This document shows, one piece after another, positions 5,048-13,846 of a DNA stretch of 64,000 bases. Location of the stretch: positions 2,062,001 to 2,126,000 of the forward strand of contig CP028514.1 of the NCBI GenBank assembly GCA_003054495.1, read 5' to 3'. The notes under the pieces are model-generated. The model was given only the letters and a program-made list of their open reading frames with translations. It was not told where the DNA came from and ran no database searches. The position numbers and the translations under genes are program-made. The DNA comes from Carboxydocella thermautotrophica (lineage in GTDB: Bacteria; Bacillota; GCA-003054495; Carboxydocellales; Carboxydocellaceae). How positions within the stretch are numbered: the first letter of the stretch is position 1; every line of letters starts with the position of its first letter.

Positions 5048-7411
5048 TTATAACTCGACTACCGTCACGCCGATGCCGCCCTCATTGGCTGCACCGTGAC
5101 GGTAATTTTTTACCCGTGGATGTTCTTTTAACGCCTGGGTGATGGCTTTGCGCAAAGCCCCTGTCCCTTTGCCATGGATGACATAGACCTGGTTCAGTCC
5201 GGCCACCAGGGCGTTATCCAGATATTTTTCCAGTTCATAAAGAGCCTCATCGACCGTCATGCCCCTTAAATCCAGTTCCCGCTTGATAGCAGCGGTTTTG
5301 GCCGACATGAGGCTGCCTGCCCCCTGCACTTGCCCCGCTTCCGGATCAGAACCGGCCCGCAAGCGCAGATCCTCCCAGCGTACCGTCATTTTCAGGGCTC
5401 CTACCTGAACTACGGCACTAACACCGGGTTTTATCCCACCGACCACAGTGCCTTCCTGGTTTAAACTCAAGACCTTGACCCGGTCCCCCACTTCCAGCTC
5501 CCGCGGTGGTCTGCCTCCGGTAGCAACAGACGGGGTTGTCGGGGTGACAGCCTTGTCCGCTTGCAATTTGCGTAAACGGGAACGGGCATCATAGGCTGCT
5601 TGCAAGGTCTGGGCCGAAGGCGCCTCTGCCAGTCGGGCCTTCAACTCTGCCACGATATTTTCCGCCTCCTGGCGGGCCTTTTTCACCTCCGCCCAGGCCT
5701 CTTCCCGGGCTCTGGCCAGAATCCGTTCCCGCTGAGCCTCCAGTTTTTCCTTGAGCTGCGCATACTCCTGCCGCAGGCGCTCGCTTTCCCGGCGCAACCG
5801 CTCGGCTTCCTGGCGTTCCGCTTCTGCTGCCCGCTGGCTGGCCTCCAGGCTCTGGATCAGATCGGCCATTTCCGTTTCCGCCTTGCTCATAAAGGAACGG
5901 GCCCGTTCCACCAGCTCCGGAGCCAGCCCCAGCCGGGCGGCAATTTGCAGGGCATTGGAACTCCCCGGCTGACCGATGAGCAAACGGTAAGTAGGCTGCA
6001 GGGTATTGACATCAAACTCCACACTGGCATTTTCAATCCCTGGCTGGCTGAAGGCAAAGGTTTTGAGCTGGCTGTAGTGGGTAGTAGCGATGGTTTTGGC
6101 TCCCCGCCGATGCAGCTCTTCCAGAATGGCCTGGGCCAGAGCCGCTCCTTCCGCTGGATCGGTACCTGCCCCCAGCTCATCCAGCAAAACCAAACTATCC
6201 CGGTCAGCCTCGGCCAGAATGGAGATGATATTGGTCATATGGGAAGAAAATGTGGAGAGGGATTGTTCGATGCTTTGCTCATCCCCGATATCGCAAAAAA
6301 TCTGCTGATAGAGGCCAATTTCCGTTCCCAGCTCAGCGGGCAGATGCAAGCCCGCCTGAGCCAGAATCACAAACAGGCCTACTGTCTTTAGAGTCACAGT
6401 TTTACCGCCGGTATTGGGCCCGGTGATAATCAGGGTGGTGAAATCCCGGCCCAGCCAGATGGTAACCGGCACTACCCGGCCTTTGATTAAAGGATGGCGC
6501 CCGCCTTTAATGTAAATATAGCCATCCCGGTTCAGTTTTGGCCCTACGCCATCCCAGCGCTGGCTCAAAGTCCCTTTGGCCAGGGCAAAATCCAGATGGG
6601 CCAGGGCCTCCACCGCCAGTTCCAGCTGGTCAATTTCCGCCACCACCCGGGCCGTCAGTTCCTGCAGAATGCGTTCAATTTCCTCTTCCTCTTCCGCCTT
6701 CAGCCTTTTCAGATCATTATTGATTTCCACCACGGCCATGGGTTCAATAAACAGGGTCGCCCCGCTGCCTGACTGGTCATGGATCAGACCGGGGAACTGG
6801 CCGCGATATTCATTTTTCACCGGCACCACATAGCGGTCCCCCCGCTGGGTGACAATGGGGTCCTGCAGCATTTTCTGCCATTCCGGGGAACGGATAATCT
6901 GTTCCAGTTTTTCCTTCACCCGGACACTATGGCTGCGAATCTGCCGCCGCAGGGCAGCCAGCCGGGGAGAAGCTTCATCAGCCACTTCCCCGCCCGGTAA
7001 AATCGCGCGGTAAATGGCATCCTCGACCGGTTTAAAGCTGGCCAGGTTAGCGGCATATTCCTGGAGCAGCGGATAATGTTCCTTCAGTTCTGCAAAAAAG
7101 CGCTTCAAGCGGCGGCTGGCCCGCATGCTGTCTGCAACAGCCAGCAGTTCCTCCGGAGCCAGCACCGCGCCCCGTTTGGCCCGGCCCACAGCCTGACGCG
7201 GGTCTTTTAAACCGGACCAGGGCAGATCGGGATACACGCGCAACAATTCCCGGGCTTCCTGAGTCTCCTGCTGGCGGCGGCGAATTTCCGCCTCCTCGGT
7301 AGTGGGTAACAGGTTTTCCGCCAGCTCCCGGCCCAGGTTGCTCATGGTGCAATCGGCCAACTGGGCGATGATTTTGCTGTATTCCAGTTTTTCCAGAGCG
7401 CGATTGTTCAT
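5048..7411 (-). CDS. mutS2: Endonuclease MutS2
   Basis: 787 residues, full family length. Domains: MutS-like core (about 1-300), ABC ATPase with Walker A ITGPNTGGKTVTLKT near 334 and Walker B/D-loop LVLLDELGAGTDPAEG near 410, a charged coiled coil (about 520-630), a KOW-like segment (VGDRVKVLSLNQEGTVVG), and a C-terminal Smr endonuclease domain with LDLRG and VIHGKGTGALRKAI (about 710-787). MutS2 acts in suppression of recombination and in rescue of collided ribosomes in Firmicutes (family knowledge). It follows the U32 gene by four bases, an operon. Confidence 0.97.
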   Translation of the reverse strand: MNNRALEKLEYSKIIAQLADCTMSNLGRELAENLLPTTEEAEIRRRQQETQEARELLRVYPDLPWSGLKDPRQAVGRAKRGAVLAPEELLAVADSMRASRRLKRFFAELKEHYPLLQEYAANLASFKPVEDAIYRAILPGGEVADEASPRLAALRRQIRSHSVRVKEKLEQIIRSPEWQKMLQDPIVTQRGDRYVVPVKNEYRGQFPGLIHDQSGSGATLFIEPMAVVEINNDLKRLKAEEEEEIERILQELTARVVAEIDQLELAVEALAHLDFALAKGTLSQRWDGVGPKLNRDGYIYIKGGRHPLIKGRVVPVTIWLGRDFTTLIITGPNTGGKTVTLKTVGLFVILAQAGLHLPAELGTEIGLYQQIFCDIGDEQSIEQSLSTFSSHMTNIISILAEADRDSLVLLDELGAGTDPAEGAALAQAILEELHRRGAKTIATTHYSQLKTFAFSQPGIENASVEFDVNTLQPTYRLLIGQPGSSNALQIAARLGLAPELVERARSFMSKAETEMADLIQSLEASQRAAEAERQEAERLRRESERLRQEYAQLKEKLEAQRERILARAREEAWAEVKKARQEAENIVAELKARLAEAPSAQTLQAAYDARSRLRKLQADKAVTPTTPSVATGGRPPRELEVGDRVKVLSLNQEGTVVGGIKPGVSAVVQVGALKMTVRWEDLRLRAGSDPEAGQVQGAGSLMSAKTAAIKRELDLRGMTVDEALYELEKYLDNALVAGLNQVYVIHGKGTGALRKAITQALKEHPRVKNYRHGAANEGGIGVTVVEL

Positions 7412-7415
7412 TGTC

Positions 7416-9863
7416 TTAATCCTTTTCCTCCTCTTCCACCTGCAATACCCCCCGGTACCAGTGGCCTTTGGTCAAACCGCCCGGACTGAGTTTTTGCAGG
7501 AATTCCCGGGCCTGAGGCAGCACCTTTCCGGCCAGAGCCTGCCGGTAAACCGCCACCACCTGCCGGATTTTCTCGGAATCTGCTAAACGCAAATCCAGCC
7601 GCAGGGCTTTGAGCCCGGACAGGCCGGGAAGGGGCAATTCATCCAGCAAAGCCAGTTCCCTGGGATTAAAAACATGCATGTGACAGAACTGGTCCATGCG
7701 CAAGGGGAACACCAGATTGAGGCGGTCTTTCAGCCCGTAAGTTCCCTGGCGACAGGGCTGGGAACACTTTTTGCCGGGCCGCCGTCCCCCCAGCAAACTG
7801 CCCACTGCACAATATTCGGAAACCATCATGGTAATATGGCCGTGAACCAGGACCTCCAGCGGCAAGCCCGTGGCCGCCAGCTCCATTACCTGTTCCCCCG
7901 TCAGTTCCGGGGAAAGGGTGATGCGGCTGGCTCCCAGCTGCTGCAAGATCTGGACTGTGACTTGATTAAAGGCATTTAAGGGCCAGTCTGCTACTAATTC
8001 GCCCTGGTAGCCCTGGGCCCGCAACCAGTGCAGCAAACCCAGATTGCTGACCAGCAAACCGGCAGGGGGCTGTTGCTGCAAGATCTGCTCCAGCCAGGGA
8101 ATATACCCCTGCCATTCTTCCTCCTGCAGAATGCGGGGAGTAGCCAGCCAGAGCCGCTCCGTTCCGGGCAGTTGCGCCCAATCTGTTTTCTCCCGCTGGT
8201 GCCGCCACCATTCTGCACCCAGATAGACCAGGTCCGCCCCGGCGGCCAGGGCCGCTTCCGCTCCTGACCAGCTGGCTACCTGGACGGTGAGCAGTGGTCT
8301 GCCCTGATTGCGGCTTTCTTGCCGGGGTAAAGGTTGCCAGTGTACTGCCGGTGCTGCCGGTCTGGCCCAGGGTTTAAGCCGGGCGGCCGTCAAGCGGGAT
8401 ATAGCCTGGCGGCGAGCCTCATTGAGCAAACTGAGGGGCACCATAATCTCCCCTTGCAGCCGGGCCTCCAGCCCTATCAGCTGATAGGGGGTATTGCCCA
8501 GGCGTCCCAGCTGCTGCCACAGTACCTCCTCGGTCAGGGGACGCTTCTGGGCCTGCTGGGCTGGTTCCGCTGTCCAGGCTTCCCCCCGGTTCCCCTGTTC
8601 ATCCAGATAGACCAGGTGTAACGGCTGTCCCACTGACCCCTCTACCTGTACCGTTACCGGCAGGGGTTTAACTTCCCTGCGGGCCCGTTCCATCAAATCT
8701 ATATCCAGGGTCTTGAAGACCCGGTCACCTACACTGACCTGGCCTGGACTGGGTAACCAGACCTTTTCTCCGGCAGCTGCCGCCACCGGACTGGTCAGCC
8801 CCAGCCGTCCGCCTATTTTGACCCAGATTTCCAGACCGTCCCCTACCCGCAGGAGTTCCTCCAGGACCAGCTCAAACCGGCGTTTGGCCCGATCCACCCG
8901 GGACACCCGGCCGATTTTCAGGCCCCGGTTATTGGGCCGTTTATAACTCATCAGTTCTGCCCCGGGATTGCCGGCAAAATAGCCGCGGGTGAAATCCCGG
9001 TTAAAAATCTGGGCCAGATCTTTTTTCTCCTCAGCTGTTACCTGGAAGGCCCCGGCCGCCAGGCGGTCCAGAGCCTGGCGATAAACCCGCACTACAGTAG
9101 CGACATATTCCGGCCGTTTCATTCGACCTTCAATTTTGAGAGAAGTAATCCCTGCTTCGACTAAACGGGGCAAATCTTCCACCAGATTCAAATCCCGGGG
9201 ACTGAGCAGATGTTTACCCACTTCCTCAGCGGTTAGCTCCCGTCCCTGCTGATCCACGAGGGTATATTGCAAGCGGCAGGGCTGGGCACAGCGGCCCCGA
9301 TTGCCACTGCGGCCGCCAATCAGGGAAGACATCAAACACTGGCCGGAATAGCAAATACACAGGGCACCATGGACAAAAACTTCCAGTTCGGCCCTGGTCC
9401 GGGCCCGAATCCGTTTCATATTTTCCCAGCTGACTTCCCGGGCCAGCACCACCCGCTGAAAGCCCAGTTCTTCCAGCTGCCTGACTCCTGCTGCATTGTG
9501 AATAGTCATCTGGGTAGAAGCATGCAACTCCAGATCAGGGAGATATTTACGGGCCAGGGCCGCCAGCCCCAGGTCCTGCAGTATAACCGCATCTGCTCCT
9601 CGCTCATAGAGAAAACCCAGGTAATCCAGAGCTTCCGGCAGCTCCTGGTCTGCTACCAGGGTATTAACGGCAACAAATACCTTCACTCCGCGCAAGTGGG
9701 CAAAATCCAGCGCTTCCCCCAGTTCCTGGCGGTCAAAATTGGCGGCATACTGGCGGGCACTGAAGTTTTTGCCCCCCAGGTAAACGGCATCAGCCCCATT
9801 GGCCACCGCCGCTTCCAGTGCCTCCCAGGAACCTACCGGGGCCAGCAATTCGGGTAGTTTCAC
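7416..9863 (-). CDS. U32-family protein with DUF3656 (RlhA/TrhP-type RNA hydroxylation)
   Basis: 815 residues from GTG 9863 (GGAGG seven bases upstream; an ATG five codons earlier overlaps the SD). N-terminal U32 domain: LPELLAPVGSWEALEAAV, GADAVYLGGK, and the cysteine cluster CICYSGQCLMSS with CAQPC (about 165-195) that binds Fe-S in E. coli RlhA and TrhP. A DUF3656-like middle is followed by a second, degenerate U32-like half (about 525-815) with its own CSQPC. These enzymes use prephenate to hydroxylate rRNA or tRNA pyrimidines; which RNA is modified here is not clear. Old annotation as collagenase-like peptidase is probably misleading. Confidence 0.9.
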   Translation of the reverse strand: MKLPELLAPVGSWEALEAAVANGADAVYLGGKNFSARQYAANFDRQELGEALDFAHLRGVKVFVAVNTLVADQELPEALDYLGFLYERGADAVILQDLGLAALARKYLPDLELHASTQMTIHNAAGVRQLEELGFQRVVLAREVSWENMKRIRARTRAELEVFVHGALCICYSGQCLMSSLIGGRSGNRGRCAQPCRLQYTLVDQQGRELTAEEVGKHLLSPRDLNLVEDLPRLVEAGITSLKIEGRMKRPEYVATVVRVYRQALDRLAAGAFQVTAEEKKDLAQIFNRDFTRGYFAGNPGAELMSYKRPNNRGLKIGRVSRVDRAKRRFELVLEELLRVGDGLEIWVKIGGRLGLTSPVAAAAGEKVWLPSPGQVSVGDRVFKTLDIDLMERARREVKPLPVTVQVEGSVGQPLHLVYLDEQGNRGEAWTAEPAQQAQKRPLTEEVLWQQLGRLGNTPYQLIGLEARLQGEIMVPLSLLNEARRQAISRLTAARLKPWARPAAPAVHWQPLPRQESRNQGRPLLTVQVASWSGAEAALAAGADLVYLGAEWWRHQREKTDWAQLPGTERLWLATPRILQEEEWQGYIPWLEQILQQQPPAGLLVSNLGLLHWLRAQGYQGELVADWPLNAFNQVTVQILQQLGASRITLSPELTGEQVMELAATGLPLEVLVHGHITMMVSEYCAVGSLLGGRRPGKKCSQPCRQGTYGLKDRLNLVFPLRMDQFCHMHVFNPRELALLDELPLPGLSGLKALRLDLRLADSEKIRQVVAVYRQALAGKVLPQAREFLQKLSPGGLTKGHWYRGVLQVEEEEKD

Positions 9864-9940
9864 AGCAATTACCTCCACCTTATCACTTAAACAATTCTAT
9901 TCTATCCTAATGGCCAGCTGGCTTCAACTTGGTTTCCATA

Positions 9941-9975
9941 AAAATACACCTCCAGCCATAGTATGGCTGAAGGTG
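9941..9975 (-). terminator. Rho-independent terminator of the NIF3-like gene
   Basis: Near-perfect 13-bp stem (9947-9959 with 9963-9975, one mismatch) around a three-base loop, followed on the reverse strand by ATTTTT-like bases. It ends the NIF3-like transcript 15 bases after its stop. Confidence 0.8.
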
Positions 9976-9990
9976 TCCTGTCCTAAACGG

Positions 9991-10941
9991 TTAGCGCTTG
10001 ACCCGAATCAGGCCAGAGCAGGGAATGATTTCAATCCCCGCCGCTTCCAGCCGGTCCAGGAAAAGGTTCATGCCCAGGGAGTCACTGGCAATGTGGCCGG
10101 CGATCACTACATTGACACGGGCTTTTTCTGCCCGCTCCCGGTGTTTTTCGCTGATATGCATGCCCACCAGAGTGCCTACTCCTGCTTTAGCCCATTCATC
10201 ATAGGCATCCTCAGAACCGCCAGTGCCACCGGTCATGTCCACGAAAATCCTACCACAGCGGCGGGATTCATCCCCGACAAAAATGGTGGGGCCTGCCCCC
10301 TGCCGGGCTGCTTCGGCATATTCGGGGATGGTTTTCAGTTCTTTCAGCAAATCGGCAATGGTTTCCGGCTGTTTCTCGTCCAGATATTTTTGCAGCCAGG
10401 AAGTTACCAGGTTATCCGAAGGAGTATGACAGCACATCAGGGGGATTTCCAGCAAACGGGCCACATCCACCGGCCGCTGGTGGTTATAGGGCATGATATT
10501 GCGCATGACTTCCTTGATGCGTCCAGCCATAATGCTTTCAGCGATATTAACCGGCACCCCCCACTGATAGAGGAGGTCGGACTGGATATGCATGACCTGA
10601 TGCAGGGCCGCAAAAGCCCGCCCCTCCGGATGGTGGGCCAGCACCAGGTCGATTTCCTTGCCTTTTTCCCGCAGCCGGTCAGCCAGCAATAATTCACCGG
10701 CTTCGATATCGATGCCCACCAGAATCCGCTTGACTTCCTTCTCCGGGTCCCCCCAGAGAATCCTGGTGTCACTGTAAGGATTGGTCAGGGACTCGGTATC
10801 GAAAAAAGCCTTATCTTCCGCTTCCAGTTTTTCGTAGCTTTTCCGGGTCAGGCGCAAATCCCTTTCTACTGCCTGTTTCCCCCGCGGGTCAGCTTCCATT
10901 CCCATTTCTACCGCCAGCTGATAGATCTCTTTCAGTTTCAT
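9991..10941 (-). CDS. NIF3-family (DUF34) protein
   Basis: 316 residues. The Nif3/DUF34 metal-binding motif appears as LVLAHHPEGRAF (about 98-109), with VGIDIEAGELLLADRL just before it and a C-terminal GTLVGMHISEKHRE and VVIAGHIASDSLGM carrying further histidines. Nif3-like proteins form dinuclear-metal toroids; their reaction is unsettled. The N-terminal 60 residues are unlike the short YqfO/YbgI form. Start ATG 10941 has GAGGAGGAC upstream. Monocistronic between a terminator and a divergent promoter. Confidence 0.8.
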   Translation of the reverse strand: MKLKEIYQLAVEMGMEADPRGKQAVERDLRLTRKSYEKLEAEDKAFFDTESLTNPYSDTRILWGDPEKEVKRILVGIDIEAGELLLADRLREKGKEIDLVLAHHPEGRAFAALHQVMHIQSDLLYQWGVPVNIAESIMAGRIKEVMRNIMPYNHQRPVDVARLLEIPLMCCHTPSDNLVTSWLQKYLDEKQPETIADLLKELKTIPEYAEAARQGAGPTIFVGDESRRCGRIFVDMTGGTGGSEDAYDEWAKAGVGTLVGMHISEKHRERAEKARVNVVIAGHIASDSLGMNLFLDRLEAAGIEIIPCSGLIRVKR

Positions 10942-11006
10942 TAAATAGTCCTCCTCTGTCTACGGTATCCTGAAATATTTTACCACAGTATGTCGTAAAG
11001 GGCAAA

Positions 11007-11035
11007 TTGACTTGCCAGGGTATGTATATTATGAT
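11007..11035 (+). promoter_or_regulatory. Sigma-A-type promoter of the 90-residue ORF
   Basis: -35 TTGACT (11007-11012), 17 bp spacer, -10 TATGAT (11030-11035), about 30 bases before the ATG at 11070. Confidence 0.65.
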
Positions 11036-11069
11036 GAAATTAACCTCTGGGCTGTAAAGGAGAATGGAG

Positions 11070-11342
11070 ATGGCAAGCAAAATTCTTGGCCTGACTGCGG
11101 AAGAAATACAGGTGGAATTGAAACGTATTGGTCAGCACTGTCACTGGACGCTACTGGAAGAAAAAAACAATTCGCTGATCTTCCGGACGGAGTTCGGAAA
11201 CCTGACCTTGACCTGGTCTAGCTTGCCTCCTGAGCAACTGGGCAGTTTCTTTTTGCCAAGAACGCAATTGTTTATGGAAGGGGAACCCACTGCTCTGGTA
11301 CGGCTGGATGAGGCCCTGCGCTGCCTGCGGGCGGGGGGGTAG
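11070..11342 (+). CDS. 90-residue protein of unknown function
   Basis: ATG 11070 is preferred over ATG 11064, because AGGAG is seven bases before the former but only one before the latter. The product starts MASKILGLTAEEIQVELKRI and is mixed alpha/beta with one cysteine pair-less HCHW; no motif I recognise. It has its own promoter and is followed by a 119-base gap before the toxin-antitoxin pair. Confidence 0.6.
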   Translation: MASKILGLTAEEIQVELKRIGQHCHWTLLEEKNNSLIFRTEFGNLTLTWSSLPPEQLGSFFLPRTQLFMEGEPTALVRLDEALRCLRAGG

Positions 11343-11461
11343 GGTTGTTAATTCTATTGTAGTTTCACGCTATTCAACTTATAGCAATTATAATTACGTG
11401 GTATAATTATATTAAGATAGTGATTGTCTTGAAGTATAATACAACCAGAGGGTGATAAACC
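11343..11461 (+). promoter_or_regulatory. AT-rich control region of the DUF6922/AbiEii pair
   Basis: Contains two TATAAT boxes (about 11402 and 11435) and an inverted repeat AATTATA / TATAATT with a nine-base centre (about 11388-11408) overlapping the first. AbiE antitoxins autorepress through inverted repeats in this position, so an operator is plausible but unproven. Confidence 0.4.
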
Positions 11462-11758
11462 ATGCTACCCGTGGAATTGCATCAATTTTTTTGGGAATAT
11501 GATGTGCAAACATTAGACCAAACCGCCCATTGGTTTCAAATTATAGAACGGATCCTGGAATACGGAGATCTGGAAGCCAACCGCTGGCTTTACCGAACCT
11601 ATACCAGGGAACAGATTGCAGAAGTAGTCAGGAACAGCCGGAATATATCCAGGAGGACGGCTATTCTGTGGCAAAACCTATTGGGTATACCAAAGGAGGA
11701 AGTGGTTTGTTTGAACACATCATGTCAAAGGAACGATATATCCTTCTTGAGCAATTAG
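11462..11758 (+). CDS. DUF6922-type protein, presumed antitoxin of an AbiE-like pair
   Basis: 98 residues. The FFWEYDVQTLD start, the LEYGDLEANRWLYRTYTREQ middle and the SRRTAILWQNLLGI end match the DUF6922 pattern that is often encoded just before AbiEii-type nucleotidyltransferases. It overlaps the downstream gene by 52 bases in another frame, tight coupling typical of toxin-antitoxin modules. Ribosome site AGAGGGTGATAA precedes ATG 11462. Antitoxin function is inferred from the pairing. Confidence 0.7.
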   Translation: MLPVELHQFFWEYDVQTLDQTAHWFQIIERILEYGDLEANRWLYRTYTREQIAEVVRNSRNISRRTAILWQNLLGIPKEEVVCLNTSCQRNDISFLSN

Positions 11759-12360
11759 CAAGACACTCCCTGGTACAAACCTTTTATTTAGCAGGAGGGA
11801 CCGGGGCAGCTCTTTATCTGGGCCACCGTTGGTCAGAAGACCTGGATTTTTTCTCAGAGCAAGAATTTGACCCTTTTCAACTTGCCGGAAAACTGGCCAA
11901 TTTTGAGGGGTTTCTTTTAACCAGCCAGGGACCGGGAACTCTCCACTGTTTTATTTACGGCGTAAAAGTAAGTTTTCTCTATTATCCCTATCCCCGCCTC
12001 GAAACCGGGCTTACCTACAAAAACATTCAATTAGCATCATTAAAGGATATTGCCTTAATGAAACTGGTTGCTTTAGTGCAACGGGGGACAAAAAAAGATT
12101 TTGTGGACTTATTCTTTTTGGACAAGGAACAGATTAAGTTCGAAGATATTTTTAAAGCTTATCCGGATAAATACCCGGTTAAAACCTTTCAGCCACTGGT
12201 TTTTTTAAAATCCCTCGGATATTTTGATGATGCAGAATTAGAGCCAATGCCCAGGCTGTTTCGGGAGGTATCCTGGTCAGAGATCAAAAAATATTTTTTA
12301 CAACGCCAAAAAGAATTAACAGATTATTTTATATGTAAAGACACTAATTTAGAAAAATAG
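11707..12360 (+). CDS. AbiEii/AbiGii-type nucleotidyltransferase toxin
   Basis: 217 residues from TTG 11707, which lies seven bases after AAAGGAGG; ATG 11722 is an alternative. The nucleotidyltransferase motif FYLAGGTGAALYLGHRWSEDLDFF (shown here in parts: GGTGAALYL then SEDLDFF, about residues 24-43) supplies the GG(S/T) and D-x-D residues; DIALMKLVALVQRGTKKDFVDLFFL is the second conserved block. AbiEii-like toxins transfer nucleotides to tRNA or other targets in abortive infection (family knowledge). A long same-frame extension to 11530 is an overlap with the antitoxin gene, not real N-terminus. Confidence 0.8.
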   Translation: MFEHIMSKERYILLEQLARHSLVQTFYLAGGTGAALYLGHRWSEDLDFFSEQEFDPFQLAGKLANFEGFLLTSQGPGTLHCFIYGVKVSFLYYPYPRLETGLTYKNIQLASLKDIALMKLVALVQRGTKKDFVDLFFLDKEQIKFEDIFKAYPDKYPVKTFQPLVFLKSLGYFDDAELEPMPRLFREVSWSEIKKYFLQRQKELTDYFICKDTNLEK

Positions 12361-12376
12361 TAAGAGCAATAAGTCT

Positions 12377-12817
12377 CTAGCGACACCGTACTTCTACCGC
12401 CTGCCGCTCCTTCTTGGCATTCCAGTAATATTTAATACTGATCCGGCTACCCTTGCGGAAATTGAGCTTACCCTGGTAACGAAAAACCAGCACTTTCCCC
12501 TGCACCCGGGCCTTGAAAGCCATAGCTCCCTGCCGTCCCAGATACTGCCCCTGTACGGTATAATAGACCGGCGGGGCTTTTATTTCTTGCAGCAGCTTGA
12601 ATTCAACCCCACTTTCAGACACTATCCGCCAGCGCCAGCCTGCCAGAGGTTTAACCCGGATTATCAGCTGCGGATAGGTAAGCACAGCGGCTGTCACAGC
12701 ATCAGGAGGCGGTACCTTTTCCCGCACCCGTACCGTGACCACTCCTTCGATTTCTTCCACCCCTGCTACCTCCAGCCCGTAACCAGCCGAGGGCTTTTGC
12801 CCCAGATTAATCACCAC
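12377..12817 (-). CDS. PrcB C-terminal-domain protein, coupled to zapA
   Basis: 146 residues. The opening VINLGQKPSAGYGLEVAGVE matches the PrcB_C pattern (protease complex subunit PrcB, whose usual form has G-x-x-T-G-G-Y), followed by beta-rich sequence ending KYYWNAKKERQAVEVRC. There is no signal peptide and no ATG: two GTG codons lie at 12815 and 12812, three bases after the zapA stop, with GAGGGG made by the stop region, so translation is probably coupled to zapA. Function unknown; possibly protein-protein contact. Convergent with the toxin gene. Confidence 0.65.
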   Translation of the reverse strand: MVINLGQKPSAGYGLEVAGVEEIEGVVTVRVREKVPPPDAVTAAVLTYPQLIIRVKPLAGWRWRIVSESGVEFKLLQEIKAPPVYYTVQGQYLGRQGAMAFKARVQGKVLVFRYQGKLNFRKGSRISIKYYWNAKKERQAVEVRCR

Positions 12818-12820
12818 CCC

Positions 12821-13054
12821 TCAGGGCAGCATTTTCACCAGACTCTCATATTCTTCCTTTAATGTCAGGTAATCATTGGCCAGATTCAAGGCAGCCAGCA
12901 CAGCCACCTGGTGTAAAGGCAGAGAAGGATTGCCCGCCAGAATCGAACGCATCATTTCATCCAGCAGGGCAGCTGCCTTTTCAATCTGCTCCGGACTGGC
13001 CTCCCCTTTTATGCGATATTTTTCTCTGACAATCGTCACTTCTACCGTGTTCAT
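12821..13054 (-). CDS. zapA: Cell division protein ZapA
   Basis: 77 residues with the ZapA pattern: EVTIVREKYRIKGEASPEQI at the N-terminus, then a long C-terminal helix (HQVAVLAALNLANDYLTLKE) for tetramer coiled coil. ZapA cross-links FtsZ filaments at midcell. In many Clostridia zapA lies between pheT and the U32/mutS2 genes; here that block has been separated from pheT. Confidence 0.88.
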   Translation of the reverse strand: MNTVEVTIVREKYRIKGEASPEQIEKAAALLDEMMRSILAGNPSLPLHQVAVLAALNLANDYLTLKEEYESLVKMLP

Positions 13055-13299
13055 ACCTGATCCCTCCGCCCTGTTTAATTATACCATTCGCCAGTAAATG
13101 TTGAACTCCTTTTTTTGTGATAATTATCAAAATTACAACTTTTAGTCCTGGTCTTGTCTCAAGGCCAGCTAATATGTAAAATTAGTTTGTGAAAGTGAAG
13201 CTGCGAACAATCCTTTTTATTTTACCATTCTAGGGACCAACATTGTCCCTCCGGGACAAAAATTGTACTAACACAATCACGGAAAGAGAGGGATATGCT
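13055..13299 (+). promoter_or_regulatory. zapA-hyd divergent control region with two palindromes
   Basis: 245 bases without a gene. A perfect 12-bp palindrome TGATAATTATCA (13118-13129) resembles both an FNR-type site (TTGAT-N4-ATCAA) and a Fur-type core. A perfect 7-3-7 inverted repeat TTGTCCC-TCC-GGGACAA (13243-13259) lies about 40 bases before hydC; TTGTCC could itself be a -35 with TACTAA 17 bp on as a poor -10. A single TTTGTGAAAG half-site (near 13187) recalls Rex. Which of these act is unknown. Confidence 0.5.
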
Positions 13300-13830
13300 A
13301 TGACTGAATGCACATGTAAGTGTGGCAGCAAAAGCGCCGACCCCAGATTCAAGGAACTGGATGCTATTATCGCCAAACACCGGGAGGAAGCAGGGGCCCT
13401 GATTCCGGTACTGCATGCCGCCCAGCAGCTGTTTGGCTATTTGCCCCGGGAGGTCATGGAATATATCGCCAGAGAACTGAATGTCCCGGCCAGTGAAGTC
13501 TACGGCGTTGTTACTTTCTATTCCTATTTCTCCACCCAGCCTATTGGCAAATACAAAATCGGTGTCTGCCTGGGCACAGCCTGTTATGTCAAAGGTTCCG
13601 GCCTGCTCCTGGAAGATCTGAAAAAGCAACTGGGCATTGACGTCGGTCAGACCACCCCTGACGGTTTGTTTACCCTGGAAGCCACCCGCTGTATCGGTGC
13701 CTGCGGTCTGGCTCCTGTTATCGCTATCAATGACCAGGTCTATGGCCGTCTGACCAGTAAAGACCTGGCTGCTATCCTGGAAGAATATCGCCAGCGGGAA
13801 GGTCAGGTTTCTCCCGCTATTGCAGGTTAA
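13300..13830 (+). CDS. hydC: [FeFe] hydrogenase NuoE-like subunit
   Basis: 176 residues, thioredoxin-like [2Fe-2S] protein of the NuoE/HydC/HndA type. Cluster ligands follow the expected C-x4-C ... C-x3-C layout: GVCLGTACYVKG (about 88-99) and RCIGACGLAPV (about 130-140). In electron-bifurcating hydrogenases this subunit joins HydB and HydA in the cytoplasmic complex. ATG 13300 with GAGAGGG upstream; a longer frame to 13243 runs into the operator. An N-terminal CTCKCG is unusual. First gene of hydCBAGEF. Confidence 0.93.
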   Translation: MTECTCKCGSKSADPRFKELDAIIAKHREEAGALIPVLHAAQQLFGYLPREVMEYIARELNVPASEVYGVVTFYSYFSTQPIGKYKIGVCLGTACYVKGSGLLLEDLKKQLGIDVGQTTPDGLFTLEATRCIGACGLAPVIAINDQVYGRLTSKDLAAILEEYRQREGQVSPAIAG

Positions 13831-13846
13831 GCGGAGGTGCAAATTC

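Noticed and set aside
11530-11706. N-terminal extension of the AbiEii-like protein
   Set aside because: It overlaps the antitoxin gene in another frame; the ribosome site supports TTG 11707.
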